Position numbers and translations under genes: made by a program | The notes under the pieces: generated by a model | What the model was told of the DNA's origin: nothing | The model's input: the letters and a program-made list of their open reading frames with translations, nothing else | Databases searched by the model: none | NCBI RefSeq assembly: GCF_900631615.1 | Contig: NZ_LR131273.1 | Span: 3,876,850-3,940,849, forward strand | DNA: 64,000 bases | Reading direction: 5' to 3' | DNA from: Tsukamurella paurometabola | GTDB taxonomy: Bacteria > Actinomycetota > Actinomycetes > Mycobacteriales > Mycobacteriaceae | Shown here: one piece after another, positions 19,270 through 27,337 of the stretch | Numbering within the stretch: position 1 is the stretch's first letter | Layout of the letters: every line of letters starts with the position of its first letter

Positions 19270-19448
19270 GCCTGCGAGAACGCCAGGAGGCCCTGGTCCG
19301 GGCGCTCGTCGCCGACGGCCCGGTGCCCGAGGGTTTCGACCCGCACGAGGTCGCCGCCGCGGGCGCGGTGTGCCGGCACAAGCGGGACGCGCACGCGGGG
19401 CACGCCGAGGACGCCCGCCGCCGGCGATGGTGGCGACGGCGCGGGTGA
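19266..19448 (+). CDS. 60-residue partner of the DUF692 enzyme (SCO6045-like)
   Basis: Begins [18 protein letters not shown], then PVPEGFDPHEVAAAGAV, then a basic tail ending RRRRWWRRRG. The pattern of a helix followed by GPVPEGFDP is what I recall of the SCO6045-like C-terminal domain found next to DUF692 genes, and it resembles the N-terminus of DUF2063-type partner proteins that deliver substrates to MNIO enzymes. The ATGA overlap with the DUF692 gene supports a real, coupled gene. The family assignment is from memory and moderate; the basic end could bind membrane or nucleic acid. The operon ends here, facing the SCO1664 gene 22 bases away. Confidence 0.65.
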   Translation: MSLRERQEALVRALVADGPVPEGFDPHEVAAAGAVCRHKRDAHAGHAEDARRRRWWRRRG

Positions 19449-19470
19449 GGCCCCGTCGGACGGAGGAGCG

Positions 19471-20247
19471 TCAGAACGGCGGCCAGGGAATCGGCCGGCT
19501 CGGCGTCGGCAAGGGCATCGCACCCAGTTCGAGGAGCACGTCGGCCCGCCCCACCAGGGCTGCCTGCTCCTCGTCGGTGATGAGGCCGGCCAGGTCGGGC
19601 GGAGCGCTCCGGAAGGCCTCGATGTCGGCGAGCAGGTCGTCGCCCACCGGGCGCCCGGCCCAGCCCCACAGCACGGTTCGGAGCTTCGGCGCGGCGTGCA
19701 GGCAGATGCCGTGGTCCACGCCCTGCACACGACCGTCGGGACCGGTGAGGACGTGACCGCCCTTGCGGTCGGCGTTGTTGATGAGCACGTCGAGCACGGC
19801 GAGGCGGCGCAGGCGGGCGTCGTCGGCGTGTGCGAGCGCGACCTCGTCGAGGCCGTCCGGTGCGTCGGCGTCCTCGACGTACCCGGTCACCACCGTCAGG
19901 TAGCCCTCGGGCACCCCGTCGAGGGGGAAGATGTCCACCAGGTCGGGGCAGTCGTCCGGCTCCTCGACCCAGCGCTGCACCATTCCGGGCCCGAGCGGAC
20001 CGTCACGCAGGACGGTCTCGGGGATGAGGCCCCAGCCGAGCGCCTCGGAGACGCGGTAGGACGCGACCTCCCGCCCGGCGAGCGTGCCGTCCGGGAAGTC
20101 CCACAGCGGTACCTCGCCCCGGACCGGCTTGTAGACCGCGCGCTCGCCCGTGTCGCCGAGGTCGCAGAGCAGGGTGGCGTTGGAGGCACTGGTGATCCGG
20201 CCGAGGATCGACAGATCGGCGCTCTCGAGGTCCACCGTCAGGTCCAC
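19471..20247 (-). CDS. SCO1664-family protein
   Basis: 258 residues of the SCO1664 family, which has a PI3/4-kinase-like fold: the N-terminus has SNATLLCD and ERAVYKPVRGEVPLWDFPDGTLAGREVA, and the core has DVLINNADRKGGH and GVDHGICLH, resembling kinase catalytic and metal-binding loops (Lys, Asn/Asp). An ATP-dependent activity is plausible but has not been shown, as far as I know. The GTG start follows the DUF3090 stop directly. It is the third gene of the phosphatase, DUF3090, SCO1664 operon that is conserved in actinobacteria. Confidence 0.9.
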   Translation of the reverse strand: MDLTVDLESADLSILGRITSASNATLLCDLGDTGERAVYKPVRGEVPLWDFPDGTLAGREVASYRVSEALGWGLIPETVLRDGPLGPGMVQRWVEEPDDCPDLVDIFPLDGVPEGYLTVVTGYVEDADAPDGLDEVALAHADDARLRRLAVLDVLINNADRKGGHVLTGPDGRVQGVDHGICLHAAPKLRTVLWGWAGRPVGDDLLADIEAFRSAPPDLAGLITDEEQAALVGRADVLLELGAMPLPTPSRPIPWPPF

Positions 20248-20829
20248 CTACTCCTCCTCGGCGCCGAACGCGGCGCCGCGACGGTAACCGTTGAGGCGCA
20301 CGCACATGTGCCCGTCGGCGTCGAGCGGCTCGCCGCAGAGGGGGCACGCGGGCCGGCCGGCGCCGAGCACCTTCTCGGAGCGGTTCGCGAACTCCCGCGC
20401 CGCGGCGGGGGTCAGGAACACGCGGACCGCGTCGGGCCCCTCCTCGGCGTCGTCCGCCAGCACCACGGATTCGTCGAGCTCCTGCTCGGTGATCGCCAGC
20501 AGCTCGATCACCACCGCCTTCTCCTCCGAATCCCAGCCCAGGCCCATGGTCCCCACCCGGAACTCCGCGTCCACGGGCATCACGAGCGGCTGCAGGTCGG
20601 TGATCGGTGCGTCGGCGGCCGGCATCGCGGTGCCGAAGCGGCGCGCCACCTCGTCGAGGAGTGCGGCGATGCGCTCGGCGAGCACCTGCACCTGCTGCTT
20701 CTCCAGCAGCACCGAGACGATGCGGGACTCGTGCACGGCCTGCAGGTAGAACGCGCGGTCACCCGGCTGTCCGACGGTACCCACGACGAACCTGTCGGGG
20801 GTGCGGAAAACGTGGACGGAGCGGCTCAT
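20248..20829 (-). CDS. DUF3090 family protein
   Basis: 193 residues. It starts MSRSVHVFRTPDRFVVGTVGQPGDRAFYLQAV, the typical DUF3090 opening, and has a C-terminal zinc-ribbon-like CPLCGEPLDADGHMC. Function is unknown. Its start overlaps the upstream phosphatase gene by 4 bases, and its stop abuts the SCO1664 GTG, so the three proteins are translated as a unit. The constant company of a kinase-fold protein and a histidine phosphatase suggests one pathway, perhaps phosphate transfer on an unknown substrate (inference). Confidence 0.92.
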   Translation of the reverse strand: MSRSVHVFRTPDRFVVGTVGQPGDRAFYLQAVHESRIVSVLLEKQQVQVLAERIAALLDEVARRFGTAMPAADAPITDLQPLVMPVDAEFRVGTMGLGWDSEEKAVVIELLAITEQELDESVVLADDAEEGPDAVRVFLTPAAAREFANRSEKVLGAGRPACPLCGEPLDADGHMCVRLNGYRRGAAFGAEEE

Positions 20830-21485
20830 GCCTCGCCTCCCACCGTGGCCTCCTTGGCTGGACGTTTGGGCAGCGTGACGCTACCGGACGAATTGACGCA
20901 CTGCACGAGCGGGCGCGCCGGGCCGTACGTCACGACCGACACCGACGCGGGCGCGACGAACAACCGCTGGAACTGGTCGAGATGCGTGCCGAGCGCGTCG
21001 GCGACGACGGCCTTGATGACGTCGCCGTGACTGCAGGCCACCCACACCGCACCGGGACCGTGCTCCGCGACGAACCGCCGGTCCGCGTCGCGGATCGCGG
21101 CGACGGCCCGCGCCTGGACGTCGGCGAGCCCCTCCCCGTCGGGGAAGACGGCAGCGGAGGGCTGCTCCTGCACGACCTTCCACAGCGGCTCCTGCAGGAG
21201 GTCCTTGATCGCCCGGCCGGTCCAGGCGCCGTAGTCGACCTCGACGAGCCGGTCGTCGACCTCGGGGGTGAGGCCGTGGGCGGCGGCCAGCGGTGCGAGG
21301 GTCTGCTCGCACCGCAGCAGCGGGGAACGCACGGCGGCCACCAGCTCGACGTCGGCGAGGCGGCCGACGAGGTCGGCCGCCTGGGCGCGGCCGGCGTCGT
21401 CGAGCGCGACGCCCTCCGCCCGTCCCGCGAGCACCCCGGACGTGTTCGCGGTCGAGCGGCCGTGGCGCAGCAGGATCACGGTCAT
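20826..21485 (-). CDS. Histidine phosphatase, MSMEG_4193 family
   Basis: 219 residues. The RHG motif LLRHGRSTAN at the N-terminus carries the phospho-accepting His, with later catalytic residues in SPLLRCEQT, EVDYGAWTG and CSHGDVIK. This is the phosphoglycerate-mutase-like phosphatase type. It is the first gene of the three-gene operon, with a leaderless promoter. The natural substrate is not known. Confidence 0.92.
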   Translation of the reverse strand: MTVILLRHGRSTANTSGVLAGRAEGVALDDAGRAQAADLVGRLADVELVAAVRSPLLRCEQTLAPLAAAHGLTPEVDDRLVEVDYGAWTGRAIKDLLQEPLWKVVQEQPSAAVFPDGEGLADVQARAVAAIRDADRRFVAEHGPGAVWVACSHGDVIKAVVADALGTHLDQFQRLFVAPASVSVVTYGPARPLVQCVNSSGSVTLPKRPAKEATVGGEA

Positions 21486-21492
21486 ACCCCCG

Positions 21493-21498
21493 AGTCTA
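21493..21498 (-). promoter_or_regulatory. Candidate -10 element of the phosphatase/DUF3090/SCO1664 operon
   Basis: TAGACT on the minus strand, 7 bases before ATG 21485. Confidence 0.5.
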
Positions 21499-21556
21499 GG
21501 CGTGCGGGGTGCCCGGACCGGGGCCGTGATCGCTCAGGGCATAACCGCCCGGGCGC

Positions 21557-22453
21557 TCACGCGGCCACCGCGGACCGGAGGAGGGCCGTCGCCGCGGTGA
21601 CGGCACCGACGGACGCGGGCAGCAGCGGCAGGCGCACGGCGGGGGTGGCGATGCGGCCCTGGGAAGCCAGGACGCCCTTGATGACCGTCGGGTTGGGCTC
21701 GGCGAACAGCGCCGCGGCGAGGCCCGCGAGTGCCCCACCGATGACGCGCGCCTCCTCGAGCCGGTGCTCGCGCCAGGCCGCCACGAGCGCGGCGAACTCC
21801 CCCGCGGCGACGTTGGCGCAGGCGGAGATCGCACCGTGCCCGCCGAGGGCCAGCAGCGCGCCGACGAACGGGTCGTCGCCGGCGAGGACCGAGACGGCGC
21901 CGGGCGTGGCGGTGTTGATCGCCGCGAGCAGCCGGACCGTCGTCTCCGTCACGCCGCCCGCGGCGTGCTTGAACCCGCCCACCCCGTCGATGGCCGCGAG
22001 GGCGAGGAGCGTGTCGAGCGAGAGGGTGCGGCCGGTGCGCTGCGGCACGTCGTAGACGATCACCGGCACCGGGCTCGCGGCGGCGACGCGGCGGTAGTGC
22101 TCGATCACGCCCGCCTCGGAGGGACGGGTGTAATAGGGCACCACGACGAGCGCGAAGCCGGCCCGACCGTCGATCCGGCGGAGAGCCGCGGCGGTGTCGT
22201 CGGTCGCGTTCGTGCCGACGCCGACGGTGAACACGGCGCGATGCTCGGCGCACACCCCGCCGATCCGGTCGATCACGGCAGCCCGCTCCGCCGGGGTCAG
22301 GGTCGCGGGCTCGCCGGTGGTGCCGAGCGCGAGCAGGCCGTCGGCGCCGGCGGCGAGGGTCTCGTGCGCAAGGCGTTCGAGCGAGCCGAGGTCGACGGTG
22401 CCGTCCGCGGCGAAGGGCGTGACGAGCGGGACGTGGAGGCCGGTGAGCTGCAT
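21557..22453 (-). CDS. Dihydrodipicolinate synthase family aldolase
   Basis: 298 residues of the DapA/NAL TIM-barrel family. Seen are LHVPLVTPF, the GTTGEPATLT loop, the catalytic Tyr in VYDVPQRTGR and the Schiff-base Lys in GGFKHAAGG. It could be DapA (lysine and peptidoglycan precursor synthesis) or a paralog for another 2-oxo acid; the YDVPQRTG and FKHAAG variants and the adjacent divergent LysR regulator favour a regulated paralog over the housekeeping enzyme. The start at 22453 gives MQLTGLHVPLV; an in-frame extension would run into the LysR gene. Confidence 0.85.
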   Translation of the reverse strand: MQLTGLHVPLVTPFAADGTVDLGSLERLAHETLAAGADGLLALGTTGEPATLTPAERAAVIDRIGGVCAEHRAVFTVGVGTNATDDTAAALRRIDGRAGFALVVVPYYTRPSEAGVIEHYRRVAAASPVPVIVYDVPQRTGRTLSLDTLLALAAIDGVGGFKHAAGGVTETTVRLLAAINTATPGAVSVLAGDDPFVGALLALGGHGAISACANVAAGEFAALVAAWREHRLEEARVIGGALAGLAAALFAEPNPTVIKGVLASQGRIATPAVRLPLLPASVGAVTAATALLRSAVAA

Positions 22454-22511
22454 GATCTCAGCGTCCGCCACGACGAGCGCAAGGTCCAGCGCGAGATTGC
22501 GATGTCGAGCG

Positions 22512-22517
22512 TAAGCT
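22512..22517 (+). promoter_or_regulatory. Candidate -10 element, leaderless lysR gene
   Basis: TAAGCT followed by 6 bases and ATG at 22524, inside the 70-base divergent region shared with the aldolase gene. Confidence 0.45.
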
Positions 22518-22523
22518 GAACTG

Positions 22524-23387
22524 ATGCTCGACGTGCACCGCCTGCGACTTCTCCGCGAACTCTCGTTCCGCGGCACGATCGCGGCCGTCGCGCAGGCGCT
22601 GGACTACACGCCGTCGGCCGTCTCCCAGCAGCTCGCGACCCTGGAGCGGGAGGCCGGGCGCCCCCTGCTCGAGCGGACGGGACGCAGCGTCCGGCTCACC
22701 GAGGCGGGGCGGGTCCTCGTCGGGCACGCCGATGCGGTGCTCGCGCGACTGGAACAGGCCCGCGCGGACCTCGACGGCCTCGGCGGGGAGGTGGCCGGCG
22801 AACTGCGGATCGGCACCTTCAGCTCGGCGATGCGCACCGTCGTGACCCCGGCGCTGCTGCGGCTCTCGCGCGACCATCCACTGCTGCGCGTGCGCGTCAC
22901 CGAGATCGATCCGGCGACGGCACCGGAGGAACTGCGCTCGCGGCGGCTCGACGTCGCGCTGATCCAGCGCTACGACTGCCTCCCCGTCCGCGACGAACCC
23001 GCCCTCGACACCGAGCCGCTGTTCGACGAGGCCGTGCACCTCGCCACCCGGCGCGACCGGCCCCGCGCCCTGGGCGACTGCGCCGAGGAGCGCTGGATCT
23101 CCGGCACGGTCGGCACGATGTGCGACGACGCCACGGTGCGCACCTGCGAGAACGCCGGGTTCACGCCCCGCGTACGCCACCGCACCGACGACTTCGCCGC
23201 GGTTCTCGCGCTGGTCGAGGCCGGGCAGGGGGTCGCCGTGATCCCGGACCTGGCCGCCGTCGACGTCCCGGAGGACGTCCTCCTCACCCCGCTCGACGTG
23301 GTCCGGCACACCGCCCTCGCGTACCGGCGCGGCGCCGGCGCGGATCCGCTCATCGGCGCGGCGCGGGCGACGCTCAGGTCGCGCTGA
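22524..23387 (+). CDS. LysR-family transcriptional regulator
   Basis: 287 residues. The N-terminal winged helix is clear ([37 protein letters not shown]), followed by the linker helix and a two-lobed periplasmic-binding-type effector domain from about 90. It is divergent from the dapA-like gene, the usual LysR arrangement, and so is likely its regulator; the effector could be the aldolase's substrate. The 3' end overlaps uppP by 14 bases, tail to tail. Confidence 0.92.
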   Translation: MLDVHRLRLLRELSFRGTIAAVAQALDYTPSAVSQQLATLEREAGRPLLERTGRSVRLTEAGRVLVGHADAVLARLEQARADLDGLGGEVAGELRIGTFSSAMRTVVTPALLRLSRDHPLLRVRVTEIDPATAPEELRSRRLDVALIQRYDCLPVRDEPALDTEPLFDEAVHLATRRDRPRALGDCAEERWISGTVGTMCDDATVRTCENAGFTPRVRHRTDDFAAVLALVEAGQGVAVIPDLAAVDVPEDVLLTPLDVVRHTALAYRRGAGADPLIGAARATLRSR

Positions 23388-24225
23388 TGACCCCGCCCCA
23401 GAGCAGGCCGAGGACCAGGAAGCCGACGACGATCCGGTAGCCGACGAACCAGTTCAGCGAGTGCTTCGCCACGAAGTTCAGCAGCCAGGCGATCGCCGCG
23501 TAGCCCACGACGAAGGCGATCACCGTCGCGACCAGCAGTTGCGGCCCGGACGCGTGGAGGCCCTCGCCGGCCGGGGCGAAGGCATCCGGCAGGCTGAACA
23601 GGCCGGACGCGGTCACGGCGGGGATCGCCAGCAGGAACGACAGGCGCACCGCGGCCTCGCGGGTGAGACCGAGGAAGAGGCCCGCGCTCGACGTGGCGCC
23701 CGACCGGGAGACGCCGGGGATCAGCGCGAGGCACTGCGCGAGGCCCATGAGGATGCCGTCGCGGGCCGTGACCTGCTCGAGCGGACGCTGCCGGTTCGCG
23801 TACACCTTGGAGCTGACGTACTCCGCGGCGAAGATGACGATCGAGAAGACGATGAGCATGGTCGCCACGAGGTACAGGTTCCGCGCCGCCGTGCGGATCT
23901 CGTCCTTGAACAGGTAGCCCAGCACGCCGATCGGGATGGTGCCGATGATCACGTACCAGCCGATCCGGTAGTCCACCCCCCGCTCCGCCTGGTCGAACAG
24001 CCCGCGGAACCACGCGACCACGATGCGGTAGATGTCCCGCGCGAAGTAGATCAGGACGGCCAGCTCGGTGCCCAGCTGGGTGACCGCGGTGAACGACGCG
24101 CCGGCGTCGTCGCCGAACCAGAGCTCCGAGACGATCCGCAGGTGCCCCGAGGACGAGACGGGGAGGAACTCCGTCAAACCCTGCACCAGTCCGAGCACGA
24201 TCGCCTGCAACCACGTCATGTCCAC
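23374..24225 (-). CDS. uppP: Undecaprenyl-diphosphatase UppP/BacA
   Basis: 283 residues, a polytopic membrane phosphatase that recycles undecaprenyl (decaprenyl) diphosphate to the monophosphate lipid carrier for wall synthesis and confers bacitracin tolerance. Signature motifs are [16 protein letters not shown] near the N-terminus and [12 protein letters not shown] in the middle, with about eight hydrophobic segments. I choose GTG 24225 (two codons before an ATG) because TAGCCT lies exactly 6 bases upstream. In mycobacteria it also follows the phosphatase operon. Confidence 0.95.
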   Translation of the reverse strand: MDMTWLQAIVLGLVQGLTEFLPVSSSGHLRIVSELWFGDDAGASFTAVTQLGTELAVLIYFARDIYRIVVAWFRGLFDQAERGVDYRIGWYVIIGTIPIGVLGYLFKDEIRTAARNLYLVATMLIVFSIVIFAAEYVSSKVYANRQRPLEQVTARDGILMGLAQCLALIPGVSRSGATSSAGLFLGLTREAAVRLSFLLAIPAVTASGLFSLPDAFAPAGEGLHASGPQLLVATVIAFVVGYAAIAWLLNFVAKHSLNWFVGYRIVVGFLVLGLLWGGVISAT

Positions 24226-24231
24226 CCGGGC

Positions 24232-24237
24232 AGGCTA
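24232..24237 (-). promoter_or_regulatory. Candidate -10 element, leaderless uppP
   Basis: TAGCCT on the minus strand, 6 bases before GTG 24225; it favours the GTG over the ATG at 24219. Confidence 0.45.
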
Positions 24238-24282
24238 CCGGCCGGAGCCGGGCGGGGTCCGGGGCGGTAGTTTCGAGGGATC

Positions 24283-25329
24283 ATGACCCGCACATTCGCG
24301 CCCCTACCCCGGCCCGCTCGCTCCGCTCCCGGCGCCCTTCGGCTCGCGGCTCTGGCGCTCGTGGCCGCGGTCGGCATCGCCGGCTGCTCCACGACGCCCG
24401 CCCGTGAGGACCGTCCGACGATCGTTCCCGCGCAGCCCGCCCTCGCCCCGGAACCGGCCACCGCGCCCGCCGGAACGGTGCTGCCCGCCGCCGCCGGTGA
24501 GGGGCTGGCCTTCGACCCCGTCGGCCGGCGCCTCGCGGCGATCGAGGGGAACGAGGTGGTGCTGTACACGGTCGACGGTGGGCTGAAGGAAGTCACGCGG
24601 ATCAGCACGGACGGCCGCGCGAACCAGGTGGTTCCGAAGGGTCGTCGAGGCGCGGGCTTCCTCGTGGCGACGACGAACGCGGTCGTGCAGATCGACGGCG
24701 ACAAGGCGGGCTTCACGCAGCGCCTCAGCGGCGATGTGCTGTCCGTGGCGGCCTACGACGAGGCGAACGACGACGCGGTGTGGGCGGTCGCCGGTACCGC
24801 ATCGGGCGACGTCGTCGCGCTGCGGACGGCGAAGGAACCGACCAGCATCCCCGGCCCCGTGGAGGCGAGCAGAATCCTGGTGCACGGGCGCGACGTGGCC
24901 GTGGTCGACCGGTTGCAGGCGTCGCTCACCGAGGTCGACGTCGCGGGCCGGACAATGGGCAAGGGCCTGCGGGTGGGCCGCGGCATCACGAACGCGTCGA
25001 TCACGCCGGACGGCCGGGTGTTCGCGGTGGACACCGGGAAGAACCAGGTGATCGGGTACACCGTCCAACCGCTCATGGAGAAGTTCCTGTACCCGGAGAA
25101 GAGCGCGCCCTGGGCGGTCGACTACGACGAGACCGACAAGCTGATGTGGCTCACCCGGACCGCGACCAACGAGGTCGTCGGCTACGCCCTGAACACCGGC
25201 ATTCCGGAGCAGCGCAAGCTCTTCCCCACGGTCCGCCAGCCGAACGCGATCGCCGTGGACGCGAAGACGGGCACCCTGTACGTGCAGTCGGCGTCGGGCG
25301 CCGGCATCCAGGCGATCCCCACCCGCTAG
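24283..25329 (+). CDS. LppL-like lipoprotein with beta-propeller
   Basis: 348 residues. The lipoprotein signal ends VGIAGCS, predicting lipidation at Cys33 or nearby. The rest has repeated short blades (LAFDPVGRRLAAIEG, VDYDETDKLMWLTR, IAVDAKTGTLYVQS) typical of an NHL/YVTN-like beta-propeller outside the membrane. The neighbours match mycobacterial lppL, between uppP and pyrD. No catalytic residues are evident, so a binding or scaffold role is likely. A TAGTTT hexamer lies 9 bases before the ATG. Confidence 0.85.
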   Translation: MTRTFAPLPRPARSAPGALRLAALALVAAVGIAGCSTTPAREDRPTIVPAQPALAPEPATAPAGTVLPAAAGEGLAFDPVGRRLAAIEGNEVVLYTVDGGLKEVTRISTDGRANQVVPKGRRGAGFLVATTNAVVQIDGDKAGFTQRLSGDVLSVAAYDEANDDAVWAVAGTASGDVVALRTAKEPTSIPGPVEASRILVHGRDVAVVDRLQASLTEVDVAGRTMGKGLRVGRGITNASITPDGRVFAVDTGKNQVIGYTVQPLMEKFLYPEKSAPWAVDYDETDKLMWLTRTATNEVVGYALNTGIPEQRKLFPTVRQPNAIAVDAKTGTLYVQSASGAGIQAIPTR

Positions 25330-25337
25330 GAGCCGGT

Positions 25338-25589
25338 ATGACGATGAGCGCCGACGCACGGGAGAGCGGCGGTTTCAGCGACGAGGAGTACGATTTCCTG
25401 CCGCTGAGGTTGCCGCGCGAGGTATCGCGTGTGACCGCGGCGATGCGACTCGCCATCGAGGCCGAGTTCGGCGGGTGGGAGCTGTCCCGCGTGCGGCTGT
25501 ACACCGACGGTTCACGCCGGGTCCTGCTGCGCCGTAAACGCACGAAAACGTCCGGCATGCTGCCGCCGGACGCCACGAAGGGGTTGTGA
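25338..25589 (+). CDS. DUF5703-like small protein
   Basis: 83 residues with the core [49 protein letters not shown] and a short tail. This compact pattern is what I recall of the DUF5703 family. Function unknown. Preceded by GGAG 5 bases before the ATG and overlapping pyrD by 4 bases if pyrD starts at its GTG, so lppL, this gene and pyrD form one transcript. Confidence 0.75.
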   Translation: MTMSADARESGGFSDEEYDFLPLRLPREVSRVTAAMRLAIEAEFGGWELSRVRLYTDGSRRVLLRRKRTKTSGMLPPDATKGL

Positions 25590-26692
25590 GCACCATGTCG
25601 GCGATGTCCCAGGCGATCTACCGGTCGCTCCTGACCGTGCTGTTCCTCGTCTCGCCCGAGCGGATCCACCACTGGGTGTTCGGCCTGATCCGCGGCACGA
25701 CCGCGGTGCCGCCGGTCCGGGCCGGGATTCGACGGGGTCTGGCGCACCGCGATCCGATCCTCGAGCAGACCGTCTTCGGCGTCCGCTTCCCCGCGCCCGT
25801 CGGGCTGGCCGCCGGATTCGACAAGAACGCCCGCGCGGTCAACGGCTGGGGCGCGCTCGGCTTCGGCTTCGCTGAGATCGGTACGGTGACCGCGCACGCC
25901 CAGCCCGGCAACCCGGCGCCGCGGCTCTTCCGGCTCCCCGCCGACCACGCGCTCATCAACCGCATGGGCTTCAACAACTACGGCGCCGGTGCCGCGGCGA
26001 ACGAGCTGCGCAAGCGCGACGCCGGGCCCTCCGCGGTGCCGATCGGCGCCAACATCGGCAAGACCAAGGTCACGCCGCTCGAGGGTGCGGCCGACGACTA
26101 CCGGGTCAGTGCCATGCTGCTCGGCCCGCTGGCCGATTTCATCGTGGTCAACGTCTCCTCCCCCAACACCCCCGGTCTGCGCGACCTGCAGGCCACCGAG
26201 TCCCTGCGCCCGCTGCTGCAGGCAGTGCTCGACACGGTCACCGTTCCGGTGCTGGTGAAGATCGCACCGGATCTCGCGGACGAGGATGTCGACGCCGTCG
26301 CGGACCTGGCGAAGGACCTGGGTCTCGCCGGCATCGTCGCCACCAATACCACGATCGGCCGTGCCGGCCTGACCACGCCGGACGCCGAGGTCGAGGCCAT
26401 CGGCGCGGGCGGCCTCTCGGGGCGTCCGGTCAAGGCGCGGTCGCTCGAGGTCTTGCGCCGCCTGGCCACCCGCGTCGGCGATGATCTGGTGCTCATCTCC
26501 GTGGGCGGTATCGAGACGGTCGACGACGTCTACGAGCGGATCCGGGCGGGTGCCTCGCTGGTGCAGGTGTACACGCAGTTCATCTACGGCGGGCCGACGT
26601 GGACGCGGTCGGTGCACAAGGAACTGGCCGCGCGGCTGCGCGCCGACGGCTTCGCGTCGATCTCGGAGGCCGTCGGCGTGGACCGCCGCTGA
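25586..26692 (+). CDS. pyrD: Dihydroorotate dehydrogenase, class 2 (quinone)
   Basis: 368 residues. The FMN enzyme oxidises dihydroorotate to orotate in pyrimidine synthesis, passing electrons to the quinone pool. The N-terminal hydrophobic extension (about 1-40), with [12 protein letters not shown]-like sequence, marks the membrane-associated class 2. Core motifs are [34 protein letters not shown], the catalytic Ser region [20 protein letters not shown], and ISVGGIET. Start is GTG 25586, overlapping the previous stop; ATG 25595 is an alternative. A strong bidirectional terminator follows. Confidence 0.95.
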   Translation: MSTMSAMSQAIYRSLLTVLFLVSPERIHHWVFGLIRGTTAVPPVRAGIRRGLAHRDPILEQTVFGVRFPAPVGLAAGFDKNARAVNGWGALGFGFAEIGTVTAHAQPGNPAPRLFRLPADHALINRMGFNNYGAGAAANELRKRDAGPSAVPIGANIGKTKVTPLEGAADDYRVSAMLLGPLADFIVVNVSSPNTPGLRDLQATESLRPLLQAVLDTVTVPVLVKIAPDLADEDVDAVADLAKDLGLAGIVATNTTIGRAGLTTPDAEVEAIGAGGLSGRPVKARSLEVLRRLATRVGDDLVLISVGGIETVDDVYERIRAGASLVQVYTQFIYGGPTWTRSVHKELAARLRADGFASISEAVGVDRR

Positions 26693-26717
26693 GGCGTCCC
26701 CCACGATCGCAGGACGA

Positions 26718-26758
26718 CGAAGGCCGCGCCCCTGGGGCTTCCCGGGGCGCGGCCTTCG
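26718..26758. terminator. Bidirectional terminator between pyrD and the PEBP gene
   Basis: Perfect 15-base inverted repeat, arms 26718-26732 and 26744-26758 with an 11-base loop, lying between two convergent genes. There is no long T-run on either side, as is common in high-GC actinobacteria. Confidence 0.75.
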
Positions 26759-26764
26759 TGGTGA

Positions 26765-27301
26765 TCACACCTGCGCGTAGGTGGCGGTGATGGAGCCGCG
26801 GGCGATCGCGGCGCCGAACAGGTTGAAGCCGAGGTACGCGGGTGTCGCCGTGGCCGGAAGATCCAGCTTCTCCACGTTCAGCGCATGGACCACGAAGATG
26901 TACCGGTGCGGACCGTGCCCGGCGGGCGGCGCCGCGCCGACGTACCGCGGCAGGCTCGCGTCGTTGTTGAGCGTCACCGCGCCCTCGGGCAGCGAGCCGG
27001 GCGCACCGTCGCCCGCGCCCTCGGCGAGGGAGGTGACGGAGGCGGGGATGTTCGCGACCGCCCAGTGCCAGAATCCGGAGGCCGTGGGCGCGTCGGGGTC
27101 GTAGCAGGTGACGGCGTAGGACTTGGTCTCGGCGGGCGCGCCGCTCCAGGACAGCTGGGGCGAGACGTCCTCGCCGCCCGCGCCCATGATGCCGCTGCGG
27201 TGCGCGACGGGCAGCTCGGCGCCGTCGGTGATGCTCTCGGAGGTGACGGTGAGCGCCGGCAGCGCCGGCAGCCCCGCGTACGGATCGAACGGAACGGTCA
27301 T
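26765..27301 (-). CDS. YbhB/YbcL-type PEBP protein
   Basis: 178 residues, phosphatidylethanolamine-binding-protein fold (the family that includes the Raf kinase inhibitor and mycobacterial Rv2140c). Motifs are [38 protein letters not shown] and [12 protein letters not shown], which form the conserved ligand pocket with Asp, His and Pro. No signal peptide, so cytoplasmic. Physiological ligand unknown. It is 36 bases downstream of the peptidase gene on the same strand. Confidence 0.93.
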   Translation of the reverse strand: MTVPFDPYAGLPALPALTVTSESITDGAELPVAHRSGIMGAGGEDVSPQLSWSGAPAETKSYAVTCYDPDAPTASGFWHWAVANIPASVTSLAEGAGDGAPGSLPEGAVTLNNDASLPRYVGAAPPAGHGPHRYIFVVHALNVEKLDLPATATPAYLGFNLFGAAIARGSITATYAQV

Positions 27302-27337
27302 CTCGGATCCTCTCGTGTTGCGCGGTTCTCGGGTGGT

